NCBI GenBank assembly: GCA_964442285.1
Contig: CAYTZH010000002.1
Location: 130,306-194,305 of the forward strand
Reading direction: 5' to 3'
Source of the DNA: CAYTZH01 sp964442285
Lineage (GTDB): Bacteria > Myxococcota_A > UBA9160 > JAFDET01
DNA: 64,000 bases
A model generated the notes under the pieces. That model saw only the letters and a program-made list of their open reading frames with translations. It was not told the origin of the DNA and made no database searches. The translations under genes were made by a program, and so were the position numbers. Shown piece after piece: positions 1 to 8,003 of this stretch; positions within the stretch are counted from its first letter, which is position 1, and every line of letters begins with the position of its first letter.

Positions 1-221
1 TCCGGAAAGGGAGCGCCCAGGTCGTCCTCGCCGGCGGCGTAGCGGAGCCAGACCACGTCGGTGCTGGCGAGGACGTTGGGCCCGATGGCCTCGCTCTGGC
101 GGAAGCCGCCGCTCTCCGCGTCGAACAACGACCGGCACCAGGGACGCAGGGCCTCCCGGAACCCGTCGAGCAAGCGCGGGGAGGCGGGGAGGGCGGGATG
201 GATCGAGAGTGGGAACGTCAT
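1..221 (-). CDS. Unknown protein, N-terminal fragment
   Basis: The gene runs off the left edge; only its first 73 codons are visible, from an ATG at 221-219. The peptide has no signal sequence. It contains the phrase FDAESGGFRQSEAIG followed by a short hydrophobic helix (VVWLRYAAG). The pattern 'D..tGGf...' followed by 'L.st....l.YalG' recalls alpha/alpha-barrel proteins such as prenyltransferase-like or glycan-processing folds, but this is a weak impression from one repeat and no function is claimed. It is divergent from the sensor kinase gene that begins 80 bp away. Confidence 0.55.
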   Translation of the reverse strand, partial: MTFPLSIHPALPASPRLLDGFREALRPWCRSLFDAESGGFRQSEAIGPNVLASTDVVWLRYAAGEDDLGAPFP

Positions 222-289
222 CCCGGGCAGGGTAGACCGGCGCGCGCGCGAGCGGAGGGGTCGTTTCCCCGGAGCCCGCGGCATCGCGA

Positions 290-295
290 TAGAAT
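290..295 (+). promoter_or_regulatory. Candidate -10 box for a leaderless transcript
   Basis: TAGAAT ends six bases before the GTG at 302, and there is no purine-rich ribosome site between them. Similar TANACT-type boxes sit 6-8 bases before five other starts in this window. That spacing would put the transcript's first base at or next to the start codon. No convincing -35 element is visible. Confidence 0.4.
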
Positions 296-301
296 CGTCG
301 C

Positions 302-2485
302 GTGAACGCGTCCGTCCTTGCGGGTCTGGCGGGCCTCTCGCTGATCGCCTTCCTGGCAGGTGCCCTGGTGGTGCGGCCGCCGCTCGCCCCCCTGGCCCGC
401 TCGCTCTACCTGTGTCTGCTCTGCTGCGCCCTCTGGACCATGGGCGAGATGCTGGCCTCCGAGGCCGACACGCTCGGCGCCAAGCGGATCGGGCTCACGG
501 TGATGTACTCGGGCAGCATCTTCCTGCCCGCGGTCTGGGTGGTGACGGTGCTGCGCTGGGTACGCCTGCACGCGCCCGGAGTGCGGGCCGCGCCCTGTCC
601 CTGGGAGCGGGTGCCCGTGGCCGTGGCCGCCGCCTTCTGGGTGCTCATGGTCACCGATCCCTGGCACGGTCAGTTCATCCAGCCGGTGATCCGCGCCCGC
701 AACGTCTACGGGCCCGGGGTCTGGGCCCTGTTCGCGGTCGGCTACGCGCAGATGGCGGTGTCGGTGGCGCTGTGCGTCTACCTCGCCCGGGTGCACGAGG
801 CCCGCGAGGTGCGGCGGGCCAGCCTGCTCCTGGCCGTCGCCGCCTGCGTACCCCTGGCGGCCCAGATCTTCTACGTGGCCTCCAGCACCTACACCTCCTC
901 ACGCTACACGGGCCTCAGCCTCGGCTTCACGTCCCTGGCGACGGCCTTCGCGATCTGGTGGGGGCGGGCCCTCTGGGTGATGCCCGTGGCGTTCGCGGAG
1001 ATCCTGCGCCGGGACCAGGGCGGCGTGGTTCTCCTCGACCGGCGTCACGCGCCGGTCTACTGGAACGACGCGGCCTCGCGCCTGCTCTCCGATCCTCCGT
1101 TCCGCAGCGACGCGAACGCGCTCGATGCCCTGGCCGACCGGCTGTGGGATCTGGAGGCCGGGGGCCATCGGGCCGACGGCGCGGCGCTCCTGGCCGACCT
1201 GGACCGCGCTGGCGGCGCGGGACGGATCTACCGGGACGACCGCGGGCACGACGCCTGGCTGCGGGTGACCGCGCTCGACATCGGCGGGCTCGGCGTGGCC
1301 GCGCCGCGGGTGCTGCGGATCGAGGACGCGACCCGGGCGATCCGCGAGGCGCGCTCCCGGGAGGCGGTCGCGCGACGCCTCGTCGAGGCGGAGAAGCTGA
1401 AGAGCCTGACCCGCCTGGCGGGCGAGATCGCCCACGGCTTCAACAACCGGCTGGCGGTGATCCTCGGCAACGTCGAGTTCGCCCAGGACGAGGTGTCCCC
1501 GGGCTCGCCCCTGGCGAGCCTGCTCGGCGAGGTGCAGGAGGCCGCGGAGAGCGCCGCCGGCCTCACCCGCCAGCTGCTCGCGGTGGCCGGCCGCGCGCCC
1601 GCCGTGGTCGAGCGGGTCGCCCTGGGTCGGCTGGTGCAGCGGGTGACCGCGGCGCTCGCCGAGCAGGAGCAGGGCACCCTGGCCCTCGAGAGCGCCGCCG
1701 CCGAGGGGCCCTGGATCGAGGCGGACCCGCGGCAGCTCGAGCAGGCGCTGCTGGCCCTGGCGCGGAGCTTGCGCCGGCGGATGGGCTCGGCCCCGGGGCG
1801 CCTGGCGATCGAGGCCGGCGCCGACGACCGGGGGCCCTGGCTCTCGCTGACGGACTCGGCCGCGCCCCTCACGGCCGAGGAGCGCGCGCGCTGGCAGAAC
1901 GGAGGCGACCTGGACTCGGTCGGGCTCCACGACGACGACCAGGGCGGTCTCGAGCTGGCGGCGGGCCTGGCACTGCTGCGCAGCAACGGGGGCAGGCTCG
2001 AGGGCACCCTGGAGCCCGGTGGCAACCGCATCGCCATCCGGTTCCGGCCGGCCGAGGTATCCGCCGGGCCCGAGCCGCGGCCCGTGTCCGGCGTGGAGCC
2101 GGCCGTGGAGCCGACGGGGCTGGGCGGTGGCCTGGTCCTCGTCGCCGACGACGATCCCATGGTGCGGCGCGTCGCCCAGGGCATGCTGGAGCGCCTCGGG
2201 TTCCGGGTGATCACCGCGGCCGACGGCCGCGAGGCCGTGGCGCAGGTCGCGGCGAGCCGGGACGCGCTCCGCCTGGTGGTGCTCGACCTGGTGATGCCGG
2301 AGCTGGGAGGCGCCGACGCCCTGCCCGCGATCCGGGCGCAGGCGCCCCAGCTGCCGGTGCTGCTGGCGAGCGGGTACGTGCCCGACGGTCCCGAGGCCGC
2401 CGCGGTGGACAAGGCCGACGCCTTCCTCGCCAAGCCGTACCGGATCGAGACGCTGCGCAGCGTCGTCCGCCGGCTGCTCGCCTAG
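302..2485 (+). CDS. Hybrid sensor histidine kinase with 7TM sensor and receiver
   Basis: Membrane sensor of a two-component pathway. Residues 1-230 are mainly hydrophobic and resemble the N-terminal 7TM region of histidine kinases. A PAS-like segment follows (about 235-340). The dimerisation/phosphoacceptor helix carries EIAHGFNNRL with His378, and a full receiver domain lies at the C terminus (Asp616-618 acidic cluster, Asp662 phosphoacceptor in VVLDLVMPE, Lys711 in FLAKPYR). The ATPase domain (about 440-590) looks damaged: the N-box asparagine is absent (ALLALARSLRRRM instead of the usual NLxxNAxxA) and the G1 box reads LTDSAAPL instead of DxGxG. Autokinase activity is therefore doubtful and the protein may act mainly as a phosphotransfer or phosphatase partner. 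The GTG start is chosen because an upstream TAGAAT fits a leaderless transcript. No partner regulator is adjacent. Confidence 0.85.
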   Translation: MNASVLAGLAGLSLIAFLAGALVVRPPLAPLARSLYLCLLCCALWTMGEMLASEADTLGAKRIGLTVMYSGSIFLPAVWVVTVLRWVRLHAPGVRAAPCPWERVPVAVAAAFWVLMVTDPWHGQFIQPVIRARNVYGPGVWALFAVGYAQMAVSVALCVYLARVHEAREVRRASLLLAVAACVPLAAQIFYVASSTYTSSRYTGLSLGFTSLATAFAIWWGRALWVMPVAFAEILRRDQGGVVLLDRRHAPVYWNDAASRLLSDPPFRSDANALDALADRLWDLEAGGHRADGAALLADLDRAGGAGRIYRDDRGHDAWLRVTALDIGGLGVAAPRVLRIEDATRAIREARSREAVARRLVEAEKLKSLTRLAGEIAHGFNNRLAVILGNVEFAQDEVSPGSPLASLLGEVQEAAESAAGLTRQLLAVAGRAPAVVERVALGRLVQRVTAALAEQEQGTLALESAAAEGPWIEADPRQLEQALLALARSLRRRMGSAPGRLAIEAGADDRGPWLSLTDSAAPLTAEERARWQNGGDLDSVGLHDDDQGGLELAAGLALLRSNGGRLEGTLEPGGNRIAIRFRPAEVSAGPEPRPVSGVEPAVEPTGLGGGLVLVADDDPMVRRVAQGMLERLGFRVITAADGREAVAQVAASRDALRLVVLDLVMPELGGADALPAIRAQAPQLPVLLASGYVPDGPEAAAVDKADAFLAKPYRIETLRSVVRRLLA

Positions 2486-2528
2486 CCGGGGCGGCCGCTG
2501 CATCGGCGCAGGCGGCAGGGGCCTTCGC

Positions 2529-3107
2529 TCAGGGTGCGCTCGCGTCCGCCACGGACCGCGCGATGGCGCCCGCCAGCTGGCGGACCAGGTCGATCTCGGC
2601 CGCCACCAGGCCCGGGTAGCCCCCGCTCGCGAGCGGTGCGGTGCGGACGAGGCGGAAGACCTGGGCGGGCTCGTCCTCGCTGCGGTGGTCGAGCCGCCAG
2701 CGCGCGACCAGCCGGGCCTTGCCGTCGAGCGTCCCGTGCAGCTGGTCGATGCGGACGTCCACCGCGCAGTCCCAGAGGCTGCGGCGGTCGGGATCGCCCT
2801 CGACGTCCACCTCGAGCGCGCGGCTGACCTCGGCCCGCAGCAGACGCCGCAGACCCTCCTCCAGGGGCTCCGCCCAGAGGTGGTGGCGCGCCGCGCGCAC
2901 CGTGTGGGCCTCGGTCTCGACCACGACGCCGGGCTGGTCGAGGTAGGGCGCCACCTCCAGGCGGCCCAGCCCCACCCGGGCGGGCCGGGACCGCTCCAGT
3001 CGCTCGGTCTCGGGCGCGCGGAGCAGGTAGCGCGCGGGCTCGGGCGGCGGGGGGCTGGTGCAGGCGCTCGCCAGCCAGACCAGCATGGCCAGGCAAGGGA
3101 GCCTCAT
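2529..3107 (-). CDS. pqiC: PqiC-like auxiliary lipoprotein of the PqiAB system
   Basis: Outer-membrane lipoprotein partner of the PqiAB lipid-transport system (ABC-type transport auxiliary lipoprotein family, DUF330/YmbA). A 15-residue signal ends in the lipobox LASAC, so Cys16 would be lipidated. The rest matches the family in length (192 aa) and style, with YLLRAPE near the mature N terminus and a C-terminal amphipathic helix with LVRQLAGAIARSVAD. It is the last gene of a four-gene minus-strand operon; its start overlaps the end of the MCE-domain gene by 4 bases. In E. coli PqiC forms a ring at the outer membrane that receives the PqiB tube. That role is inferred here from family and context. 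Confidence 0.85.
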   Translation of the reverse strand: MRLPCLAMLVWLASACTSPPPPEPARYLLRAPETERLERSRPARVGLGRLEVAPYLDQPGVVVETEAHTVRAARHHLWAEPLEEGLRRLLRAEVSRALEVDVEGDPDRRSLWDCAVDVRIDQLHGTLDGKARLVARWRLDHRSEDEPAQVFRLVRTAPLASGGYPGLVAAEIDLVRQLAGAIARSVADASAP

Positions 3108-4648
3108 CGCCCCGGCGCCACCGGCTCGGGATCGGGCACGACCGGGCGCGGGAAGATCAGGCTGCTCGGCTGCGCCTCGATCGACCGGGCCAGGGCGTCG
3201 ACCCCCTGCAAGGTGCGATCGAGCTCGGCGAGGGAGGCGTCGAGCGAGGCCGGCAGACCGCGCAGGGTGTCGCTCTCCGCCAGCGCCCGCAGCTCGGTGA
3301 CGGTGGCCCGCAGCTCCAGAAGCGTGGCGTCGGCGGAGCGGGTGACGTCGTCGAGGGGCAGGTCGTTCAGCTTGTCCAGGAGCGCCGTCACCTGCTGCTC
3401 GAGGCCCTGGAGCCCGGTGGCGACGGTGGGGATGCTCGGGCGGTCCGCGAAGCGCGTCAGCTCGGCGCGTCGCGCATCCCGGAAGAAGTCGAGGGCGACG
3501 TACAGGCTCCCGGTCAGCAGGCTCCCGGTGGAGAGCGTGGCGCGCAGCCCGTTGTCGATGCCGGCGGCGATGGCGCGCTCCAGCGCGGCCACCCCCGCGG
3601 GCGAGTCCTCGAGGGCCAGCCGGGCCGGCTCGAGTCGGATCAGCACGGGAATCGGCGAGCCCTGTCCGCTGTCGCCCTCCGCGGCGAGCTCCTCGAGCAG
3701 CACCCGCTCCACCTCCCCCGCGCGCAGGCCGCGGTACTCGACGGGAGCGCCCGGCTGGAGTCCGCGCACGGACTGTCCGAACTCCACCACGTACTCCACG
3801 GCGTGGCGATAGGGGCGTTGGTTCACGCTCGGGAAGTCCGGGTAGATCTTGAACTCCACGCCGCTCTCCACCGGCCGGCCCGGAGCCACCTGCTCGGGCT
3901 GCCCGAAGGCGACGCCGCCGATCAGCAGCGACTCCAGCGAGCCCGTGGTGACCTCGATCCCCTGGGTCGAGACGTCGAAGGAGAGCCCGCTCGCGTTCCA
4001 GAACCGGGTGCTCGAGGTCACCAGGTCGTCGTAGGGCCGTCCGATGAAGGCGTTGTAGCGGACCTGCTGGGTGGCCACTTCGAAGGTGCTGCTCTCCACG
4101 CGTCCGACCTGGTAGCCCTTGAAGAGGATCGGATCTCCCGCGTTCACGGACCCGGCCTGGTCGCTGACCAGCGTGAGCTTCAGGCCCGGCGTCCCGACCG
4201 GGGTGACGGGCAGGTCGTCGAGCCCGACGAAGTGGTAGCGGCCGGGCTCGCCGGTGCCGGGGGCGAGCTCGATGTAGGCGCCGGAGACGAGCGTGCCCAC
4301 CCCCGAGATCCCGCTCACCCCGATCCGCGGACGCACCACCCAGAACTGGCTGTCCTTGCGCAGGAGCGCCTCGGCCTCCGGCTGCAGGCGGGCGCTGACC
4401 ACCACGCGCTCCAGGTCGCCGGTGAGCCGCACGCGCTCCACCAGGCCGACGTCGACGCTGCGGGCCTTGATCCGGGTCGCCCCCTCCTCGATGCCCTCGG
4501 CGGTGGAGAAGATGATCGTGATCTCCGGCCCGCGGTTCTGCACGCTGTAGACCACCATCCAGGCGCCGAGCAGCAGGGCCACGATGGGGACCAGCCAGAT
4601 CGGCGACACCCGTCGCCGGCGATGCACCCGCGCGGGCTGCTCAGCCAC
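3104..4648 (-). CDS. pqiB: PqiB-like MCE-domain lipid transport protein
   Basis: Periplasm-spanning MCE protein that should form a hexameric tube for phospholipid movement between membranes. One N-terminal membrane helix (about residues 15-37) follows a basic stretch (RVHRRRR). Three MCE repeats follow: the first begins near GPEITIIFSTAEGIEEG, the second near GLKLTLVSDQAGSVNAGDPI, and the third after VEFGQSVRGLQPGAPVEYRGL. A long C-terminal amphipathic coiled coil (about 420-495) would build the central needle. Its length of 514 residues matches PqiB (about 546) rather than the seven-domain YebT/LetB. It overlaps the upstream pqiA-like gene by 8 bases and pqiC by 4, so the four genes are probably translated together. 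Confidence 0.9.
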   Translation of the reverse strand: MAEQPARVHRRRRVSPIWLVPIVALLLGAWMVVYSVQNRGPEITIIFSTAEGIEEGATRIKARSVDVGLVERVRLTGDLERVVVSARLQPEAEALLRKDSQFWVVRPRIGVSGISGVGTLVSGAYIELAPGTGEPGRYHFVGLDDLPVTPVGTPGLKLTLVSDQAGSVNAGDPILFKGYQVGRVESSTFEVATQQVRYNAFIGRPYDDLVTSSTRFWNASGLSFDVSTQGIEVTTGSLESLLIGGVAFGQPEQVAPGRPVESGVEFKIYPDFPSVNQRPYRHAVEYVVEFGQSVRGLQPGAPVEYRGLRAGEVERVLLEELAAEGDSGQGSPIPVLIRLEPARLALEDSPAGVAALERAIAAGIDNGLRATLSTGSLLTGSLYVALDFFRDARRAELTRFADRPSIPTVATGLQGLEQQVTALLDKLNDLPLDDVTRSADATLLELRATVTELRALAESDTLRGLPASLDASLAELDRTLQGVDALARSIEAQPSSLIFPRPVVPDPEPVAPGR

Positions 4649-5264
4649 CTTCGTCTCCCAGCTGATCCCAGATGAGGCGGGGGTCGAACCGCTCGGCCGC
4701 GAGCATGGTGAGGATCACCACGCCTCCGAATGCGACCGCGGCGGTGCCGGGCGTGATCCGGAGCAGGCCCCCGAGGTGGATCAGCGCCGCCAGCACGGTG
4801 ACCACGAAGACATCGACCATGGACCAGCGGCCGATGAACTCGGTGACGCGGTACAGCTGGGTGCGCTCACGCGGCGAGGTGGCGTGCTTCCGCGCGACGC
4901 TCCAGCACAGCCAGCCCAGGATCAGCAGCTTGCCCAGGGGGACGAGCACGCTCGCCACGAAGATGATGGCGGCGATCGGGTAGGATCCCATCTCGAGCAG
5001 GAGCACCACACCGCCGAGGATCGTGCTGGCCTCCGTCCGTCCCAGCTGCTCGGTGTTCATGATGGGGAGCACGTTGGCGGGCACGTACAGCAGGGCCGCG
5101 GTCAGCAGCAGCGCGACCGTCTGCTGGAGGCTGTGGGGCCGGCGCGCGTGGAGCACGGCACCGCAGCGCGCGCAGCGTCGCGCTGCGGCGTCGCCCAGCT
5201 TGGTGCAGACGTGACAGCTGGTCAGGCCCTGTGCGGCGGCGGACGCGGCGGGAAAGGCGCTCAT
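4641..5264 (-). CDS. pqiA: PqiA-family integral membrane protein, second half
   Basis: Inner-membrane partner of PqiB. The 207-residue protein starts with a zinc-ribbon-like double pair (CHVCTKLG and CARCGAVL). It then has about four membrane segments, including the family hallmark LYVPANVLPIMN and the stretch ASVLVPLGKLLIL. This corresponds to the C-terminal PqiA domain of the fused E. coli protein (about 417 aa). The ATG overlaps the stop of the preceding PqiA half as ATGA, so the two halves look translationally coupled and should act as one heterodimer. The start is fixed by that overlap. Confidence 0.88.
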   Translation of the reverse strand: MSAFPAASAAAQGLTSCHVCTKLGDAAARRCARCGAVLHARRPHSLQQTVALLLTAALLYVPANVLPIMNTEQLGRTEASTILGGVVLLLEMGSYPIAAIIFVASVLVPLGKLLILGWLCWSVARKHATSPRERTQLYRVTEFIGRWSMVDVFVVTVLAALIHLGGLLRITPGTAAVAFGGVVILTMLAAERFDPRLIWDQLGDEGG

Positions 5265-5890
5265 CGCGCGCACCGCTCGATCCCCTGCCAGATCTCCATG
5301 CGGTCCAGGCTCGAGACCGCCCCGGTGAAGCAGAGCGCGAAGCCGACGTAGGACCAGAACGAGACACCCAGCTCGACGTGGGCCATGTGGCCGATCTTCA
5401 CCAGGCTCACGATCACCCCGATGATGAACACCTCGGCCATGCTCCAGGGGCCGAGCCCGAACAGGAGCCGGCCCGCCGGCACCAGCCAGGCCGCCTTCCT
5501 TCCCGACACCACGGGCCAGACCACGGCGAGGATCGTGGCCAGCATCAGACCCGGGAACACCACGATCGCCGCCAGCACCAGTCCGGCCAGGGCGGTCAGG
5601 CCCCCGCGGTGCAGCGCGACGGCGGTCTCGGGCAGGGTCATCACGTTCCCGAGGCCGCTGGACTCCAGGGCGAGGAAAGGAAAGGCGTTGGCCAGCAGCA
5701 GGAGCACGAGACCGGCCACGGAGAGCGCCAGCGCCCGGGAACCCGCCCCGGGCGTCCGGGACGCAAGCACGTGTCCGCAGCGCGGACAGGTCGCGCGCTC
5801 GCCCTCTCCCAGGTCCACGATGCGCACCAGGAGGTCGCAGTGGAGGCACGCGGTCCGGTCCGACATCGGCAGCGGCGGATTCAAGGACAC
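5261..5890 (-). CDS. pqiA: PqiA-family integral membrane protein, first half
   Basis: First gene of the pqi operon and counterpart of the N-terminal PqiA domain. It has two Cys pairs (CLHCDLLV and CPRCGHVL, about residues 15-41) followed by four membrane helices, including LLANAFPFLALE and GLMLATILAVVWPVV. Length is 209 residues from the GTG at 5890; an internal ATG at 5866 (MSDRTACLHC) is an equally good start, and neither has a clear ribosome site. A single PqiA polypeptide is here split into two overlapping genes, as happens in several lineages. About 500 bp of non-coding or decayed DNA lies upstream. Confidence 0.85.
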   Translation of the reverse strand: MSLNPPLPMSDRTACLHCDLLVRIVDLGEGERATCPRCGHVLASRTPGAGSRALALSVAGLVLLLLANAFPFLALESSGLGNVMTLPETAVALHRGGLTALAGLVLAAIVVFPGLMLATILAVVWPVVSGRKAAWLVPAGRLLFGLGPWSMAEVFIIGVIVSLVKIGHMAHVELGVSFWSYVGFALCFTGAVSSLDRMEIWQGIERCAR

Positions 5891-5994
5891 CCCGTGACGC
5901 GCCGGGTTGCGCTCTCAGCGCCTTAAAGTAGCCCCGGAGCGCAACCGGATCGAGCGTCCCGGATTCGGTCCCTCGGACCCGCGAAGGAGATCTC

Positions 5995-6292
5995 GTGCCG
6001 CAGAGGCGCGGGCGCGGGCGCCGCCGCGGAGGAGGCCTGGCGCGGCTGGCTGCAGGTCGACCTCGTCCATCGCTCGGGCCCCGGCGACCGTCTGGTCTAC
6101 GACCACGTCGGCGTGTGTCGCTTCGACCTGCCGCCCCGGCGAGCCGGTGGCCGAGCTGATCGGCGACCGGATCTGGAGCTCCGTACCACGGTCGAGCGCG
6201 AGGCCGTCCAGCCCGGGGTGATCATCAGTCGCCTGTCGGTGACGGCGGTCACCTTCGGGTCGGTCTCGTGTCGCCGGGTGCGATCGCTGTAA
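5995..6292 (+). pseudogene. Possible frameshifted remnant of a small gene
   Basis: A good ribosome site (GAAGGAG) sits five bases before a GTG at 5995, but that frame is low-complexity Arg/Gly and stops early. The neighbouring frame reads a more protein-like text (EEAWRGWLQVDLVHRSG, then GDRLVYDHVGVCRFDL) and continues to TAA at 6290-6292 with GVIISRLSVTAVTFGSVSC. One frameshift near 6000 would join start and body. No family is recognised. The remaining sequence between 5891 and 6391 shows nothing else except a TGTAAGCT box at about 6319 that could serve the next gene. Confidence 0.3.
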
Positions 6293-6391
6293 CCGCGCCT
6301 TCGCGCGCAGCGAATACCGTGTAAGCTAGGACCGCCAACCGAACCCACCTGGGCCGGACCAGTCCACCCGGGTGCCGAGGGGAACCCGATC

Positions 6392-6664
6392 ATGCGAAGC
6401 CTCGTTCTTTCTGCGATTGCCGGCCTCGCGCTGGCGCTGACGCCCGCCGCCGCGCTGGCGGGTGATCACGAGGGGGGCAAGAACCCCTGCAACCCGTGCG
6501 CGAGCAACCCGTGCAATCCGTGCGCGGCCAATCCGTGCAACCCTTGCGCGGGCAAGGCCAACCCGTGCAACCCGTGTGCGGGCAAGGCCGCCAACCCGTG
6601 CAATCCCTGCGCGGGCAAGGCCCACAATCCCTGCAAGGGCAAGAAGCACCCCAAGAGCAACTGA
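6392..6664 (+). CDS. Secreted NPCNPC-repeat cysteine-rich small protein
   Basis: A 90-residue protein with a clean Sec signal peptide (positive start, hydrophobic core, cleavage expected after ALA at residue 23). The mature part is almost entirely built from NPCNPC blocks separated by AS, AA, AGKA or AGKAA spacers. It has five NPCNPC blocks plus a final NPC, giving 11 cysteines in about 65 residues, and ends with a lysine-rich tail (CKGKKHPKSN). Regular Cys-x-x-Cys spacing suggests metal binding or a disulfide-stabilised repeat rod. No enzymatic domain is present and I do not know a characterised function for this repeat class. It is monocistronic, with the convergent AHSA1 gene ending 36 bp downstream. 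Confidence 0.8.
   Translation: MRSLVLSAIAGLALALTPAAALAGDHEGGKNPCNPCASNPCNPCAANPCNPCAGKANPCNPCAGKAANPCNPCAGKAHNPCKGKKHPKSN
6482..6640 (+). repeat. NPCNPC-coding tandem repeat
   Basis: An imperfect in-frame array with a core reading AACCCGTGCAACCCGTGC and a spacer varying from 6 to 15 bases. Synonymous changes between copies (aac/aat, tgc/tgt, ccg/ccc/cct) show it is not a very recent expansion. It lies wholly inside the coding sequence of the secreted Cys-rich protein. Confidence 0.75.
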
Positions 6665-6700
6665 CGGGTGCAGGCGCAGGACCCGCGCGGGCCGATGGGA

Positions 6701-7183
6701 TCAGCCGTTCCGTCGGCCCGCGAGGCGTCCCAGAGCCAGCAGCAGGTCTCCCCACCAGCTTCCCATCAGCGCCGTGAACGCCGATCCGGTCAGCCCATGA
6801 CGCGCGGAATGATCCGGCGCCACCGCATCCCAGCCGCGGTGCTCCAGGGTCACGCGGGTCCCCCCCGCCGCGGCCTCGAACCGCACCTCCACCTCGGTGG
6901 CGGGGCCGGGCGCGACCGGCGGACCGAGCCAGGTCAACACGAGGCGGACCGCGGGCTCCCAGTGCCGGACCCGAGCCAGCTCGCGGGTCGCGCCGGAGGG
7001 CCCGCGCGCCAGCAGCCGACCGCCGACCCGGGGCTCGAACGCGAGCTCCTCGCCGGCCTCGAGCCGATAGCGCGGCTCGCGTCGCCACCAGGCATCGACC
7101 TCCTCGGTGAACAGCGAGAAGGCGAGGGCGGGATCGGCCGCGACCACGGCCGTCACCCGCACCACCTCGTCGGCGGGACTCAT
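6701..7183 (-). CDS. SRPBCC / AHSA1-family protein
   Basis: A 160-residue START-like helix-grip protein of the AHSA1 (activator of Hsp90 ATPase-like) group. It begins EVVRVTAVVAADPALAFSLFTEEVDAWW and has the typical GGRLLARG, RVRHWEPAVRLVLTW, TRVTLEHRGWD and C-terminal TALMGSWWGDLLLALGRLA features. Proteins of this type bind hydrophobic ligands and are commonly encoded beside ArsR regulators and glyoxalase-like proteins in soil bacteria; the substrate is unknown. Its ATG overlaps the stop of the ArsR gene (ATGA), making it the third and last gene of a coupled operon. Confidence 0.85.
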   Translation of the reverse strand: MSPADEVVRVTAVVAADPALAFSLFTEEVDAWWRREPRYRLEAGEELAFEPRVGGRLLARGPSGATRELARVRHWEPAVRLVLTWLGPPVAPGPATEVEVRFEAAAGGTRVTLEHRGWDAVAPDHSARHGLTGSAFTALMGSWWGDLLLALGRLAGRRNG

Positions 7184-7527
7184 CCGCGTCGGGCGCGGTC
7201 GTGACGCGCCACGTGCTCCTGGAACGCCCCGAGCTGGTCGCTCCAGAAGCGCTCGGCCTCCTCCAGCCAGCGCCGCAGTGCGCTCAGGGGCTCGCGCCGG
7301 AGGCGGTAGACCCGGGCGCGTCCGTCGTCGTCGTCCGGGGCCGGCTCGACGAGGCCCTGCTGGCGGAGCACCCGCAGGTGCCGGCTCATGGCGGGGCGGC
7401 TGGCGCCGAAGGCGTCGGCCAGATCGCTCGCGCGGCGGGGGCCCCGGCGCAGCAGCTCCACCACCCCGCGGCGGGTCGGGTCCGCCAGGGCGCTCAGGGT
7501 GCCGTCCAGGCTCGGCGCAGCGCTCAT
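7180..7527 (-). CDS. ArsR-family transcriptional regulator
   Basis: A 115-residue winged-helix repressor. It opens with the family signature LSALADPTRRGVVELLRRGPRRASDLADAF, followed by the recognition helix SRPAMSRHLRVLRQQGLV and the wing around DGRARVYRLRREPL. No metal-binding CxC is present in helix 3, so it belongs to the non-metal group often paired with AHSA1 proteins. It lies between the VOC and AHSA1 genes and overlaps both by 4 bases. It most likely represses its own operon through the inverted repeat at 8004-8019. Confidence 0.88.
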   Translation of the reverse strand: MSAAPSLDGTLSALADPTRRGVVELLRRGPRRASDLADAFGASRPAMSRHLRVLRQQGLVEPAPDDDDGRARVYRLRREPLSALRRWLEEAERFWSDQLGAFQEHVARHDRARRG

Positions 7528-7970
7528 GCGCCGGCGGCCGGCCAGGCCTCGCGGGGGACCTCCCGAACCCGGGTGGCGAAGATCCAGCGGTGGCCCTCGG
7601 GGTCCACGGCCCGGTAGATCCGATCGCCGTAGAACTGGTCCTCGGGGGCGGCCGTGATGGTGGCGCCCGCCGCCGCGGCGCGGGCGTGGTGCGCGTCGAC
7701 GTCCTCCACGTAGACGTGTACCTGGCTGTGGACGCCGGCGAGGTCGGCCGGGCTGGCGAAGCCCATCTCGGTCCAGACCGAGGCCAGGTACACGACCGTC
7801 TCGCCGGCGAGGGTGAGCTCGGCGTGGCCGATCTTGCCGTCCTCCATGGGGAAGCGGAAGCTCTCGTCGAAGCCGAAGGCCCGACACAGGAAGTCGAGGG
7901 CCGCGGGAGCATCGCTGTAGGCGAGGTAGGGGGTGGCGCGCTGGGCGCCTTCGGGCGGGTTTCGGAGCAT
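7524..7970 (-). CDS. VOC (glyoxalase/bleomycin-resistance) family protein
   Basis: A 148-residue vicinal-oxygen-chelate protein: TPYLAYSDAPAALDFLCRAFGF is the first beta-alpha-beta unit and HVYVEDVDAHHARAAAAGATI the second, ending in a VDPEGHRWIFATRV strand. Metal ligands are only partly evident (His in GHAELTL, Glu/His near the end). It may therefore be an enzyme or a binding protein of the PhnB/YdeA type. A strong ribosome site (GAGGAGG) precedes the ATG at 7970. It is the first gene of the operon, with the operator about 35 bp upstream. Confidence 0.85.
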   Translation of the reverse strand: MLRNPPEGAQRATPYLAYSDAPAALDFLCRAFGFDESFRFPMEDGKIGHAELTLAGETVVYLASVWTEMGFASPADLAGVHSQVHVYVEDVDAHHARAAAAGATITAAPEDQFYGDRIYRAVDPEGHRWIFATRVREVPREAWPAAGA

Positions 7971-8003
7971 GGCAGTCCTCCTCTGGGGCGTCGACGAATT
8001 TGA

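Noticed and set aside
61..2619. An 852-codon plus-strand frame overlapping the hybrid kinase
   Set aside because: Its translation is Arg/Ala/Gly-rich noise, whereas the other frame (302-2485) carries all kinase and receiver motifs.
6482..6640. Short regularly spaced repeats considered as a CRISPR-like array
   Set aside because: The spacers are 6-15 bases, the repeats lie in one coding frame with synonymous variation, and no cas genes are present.
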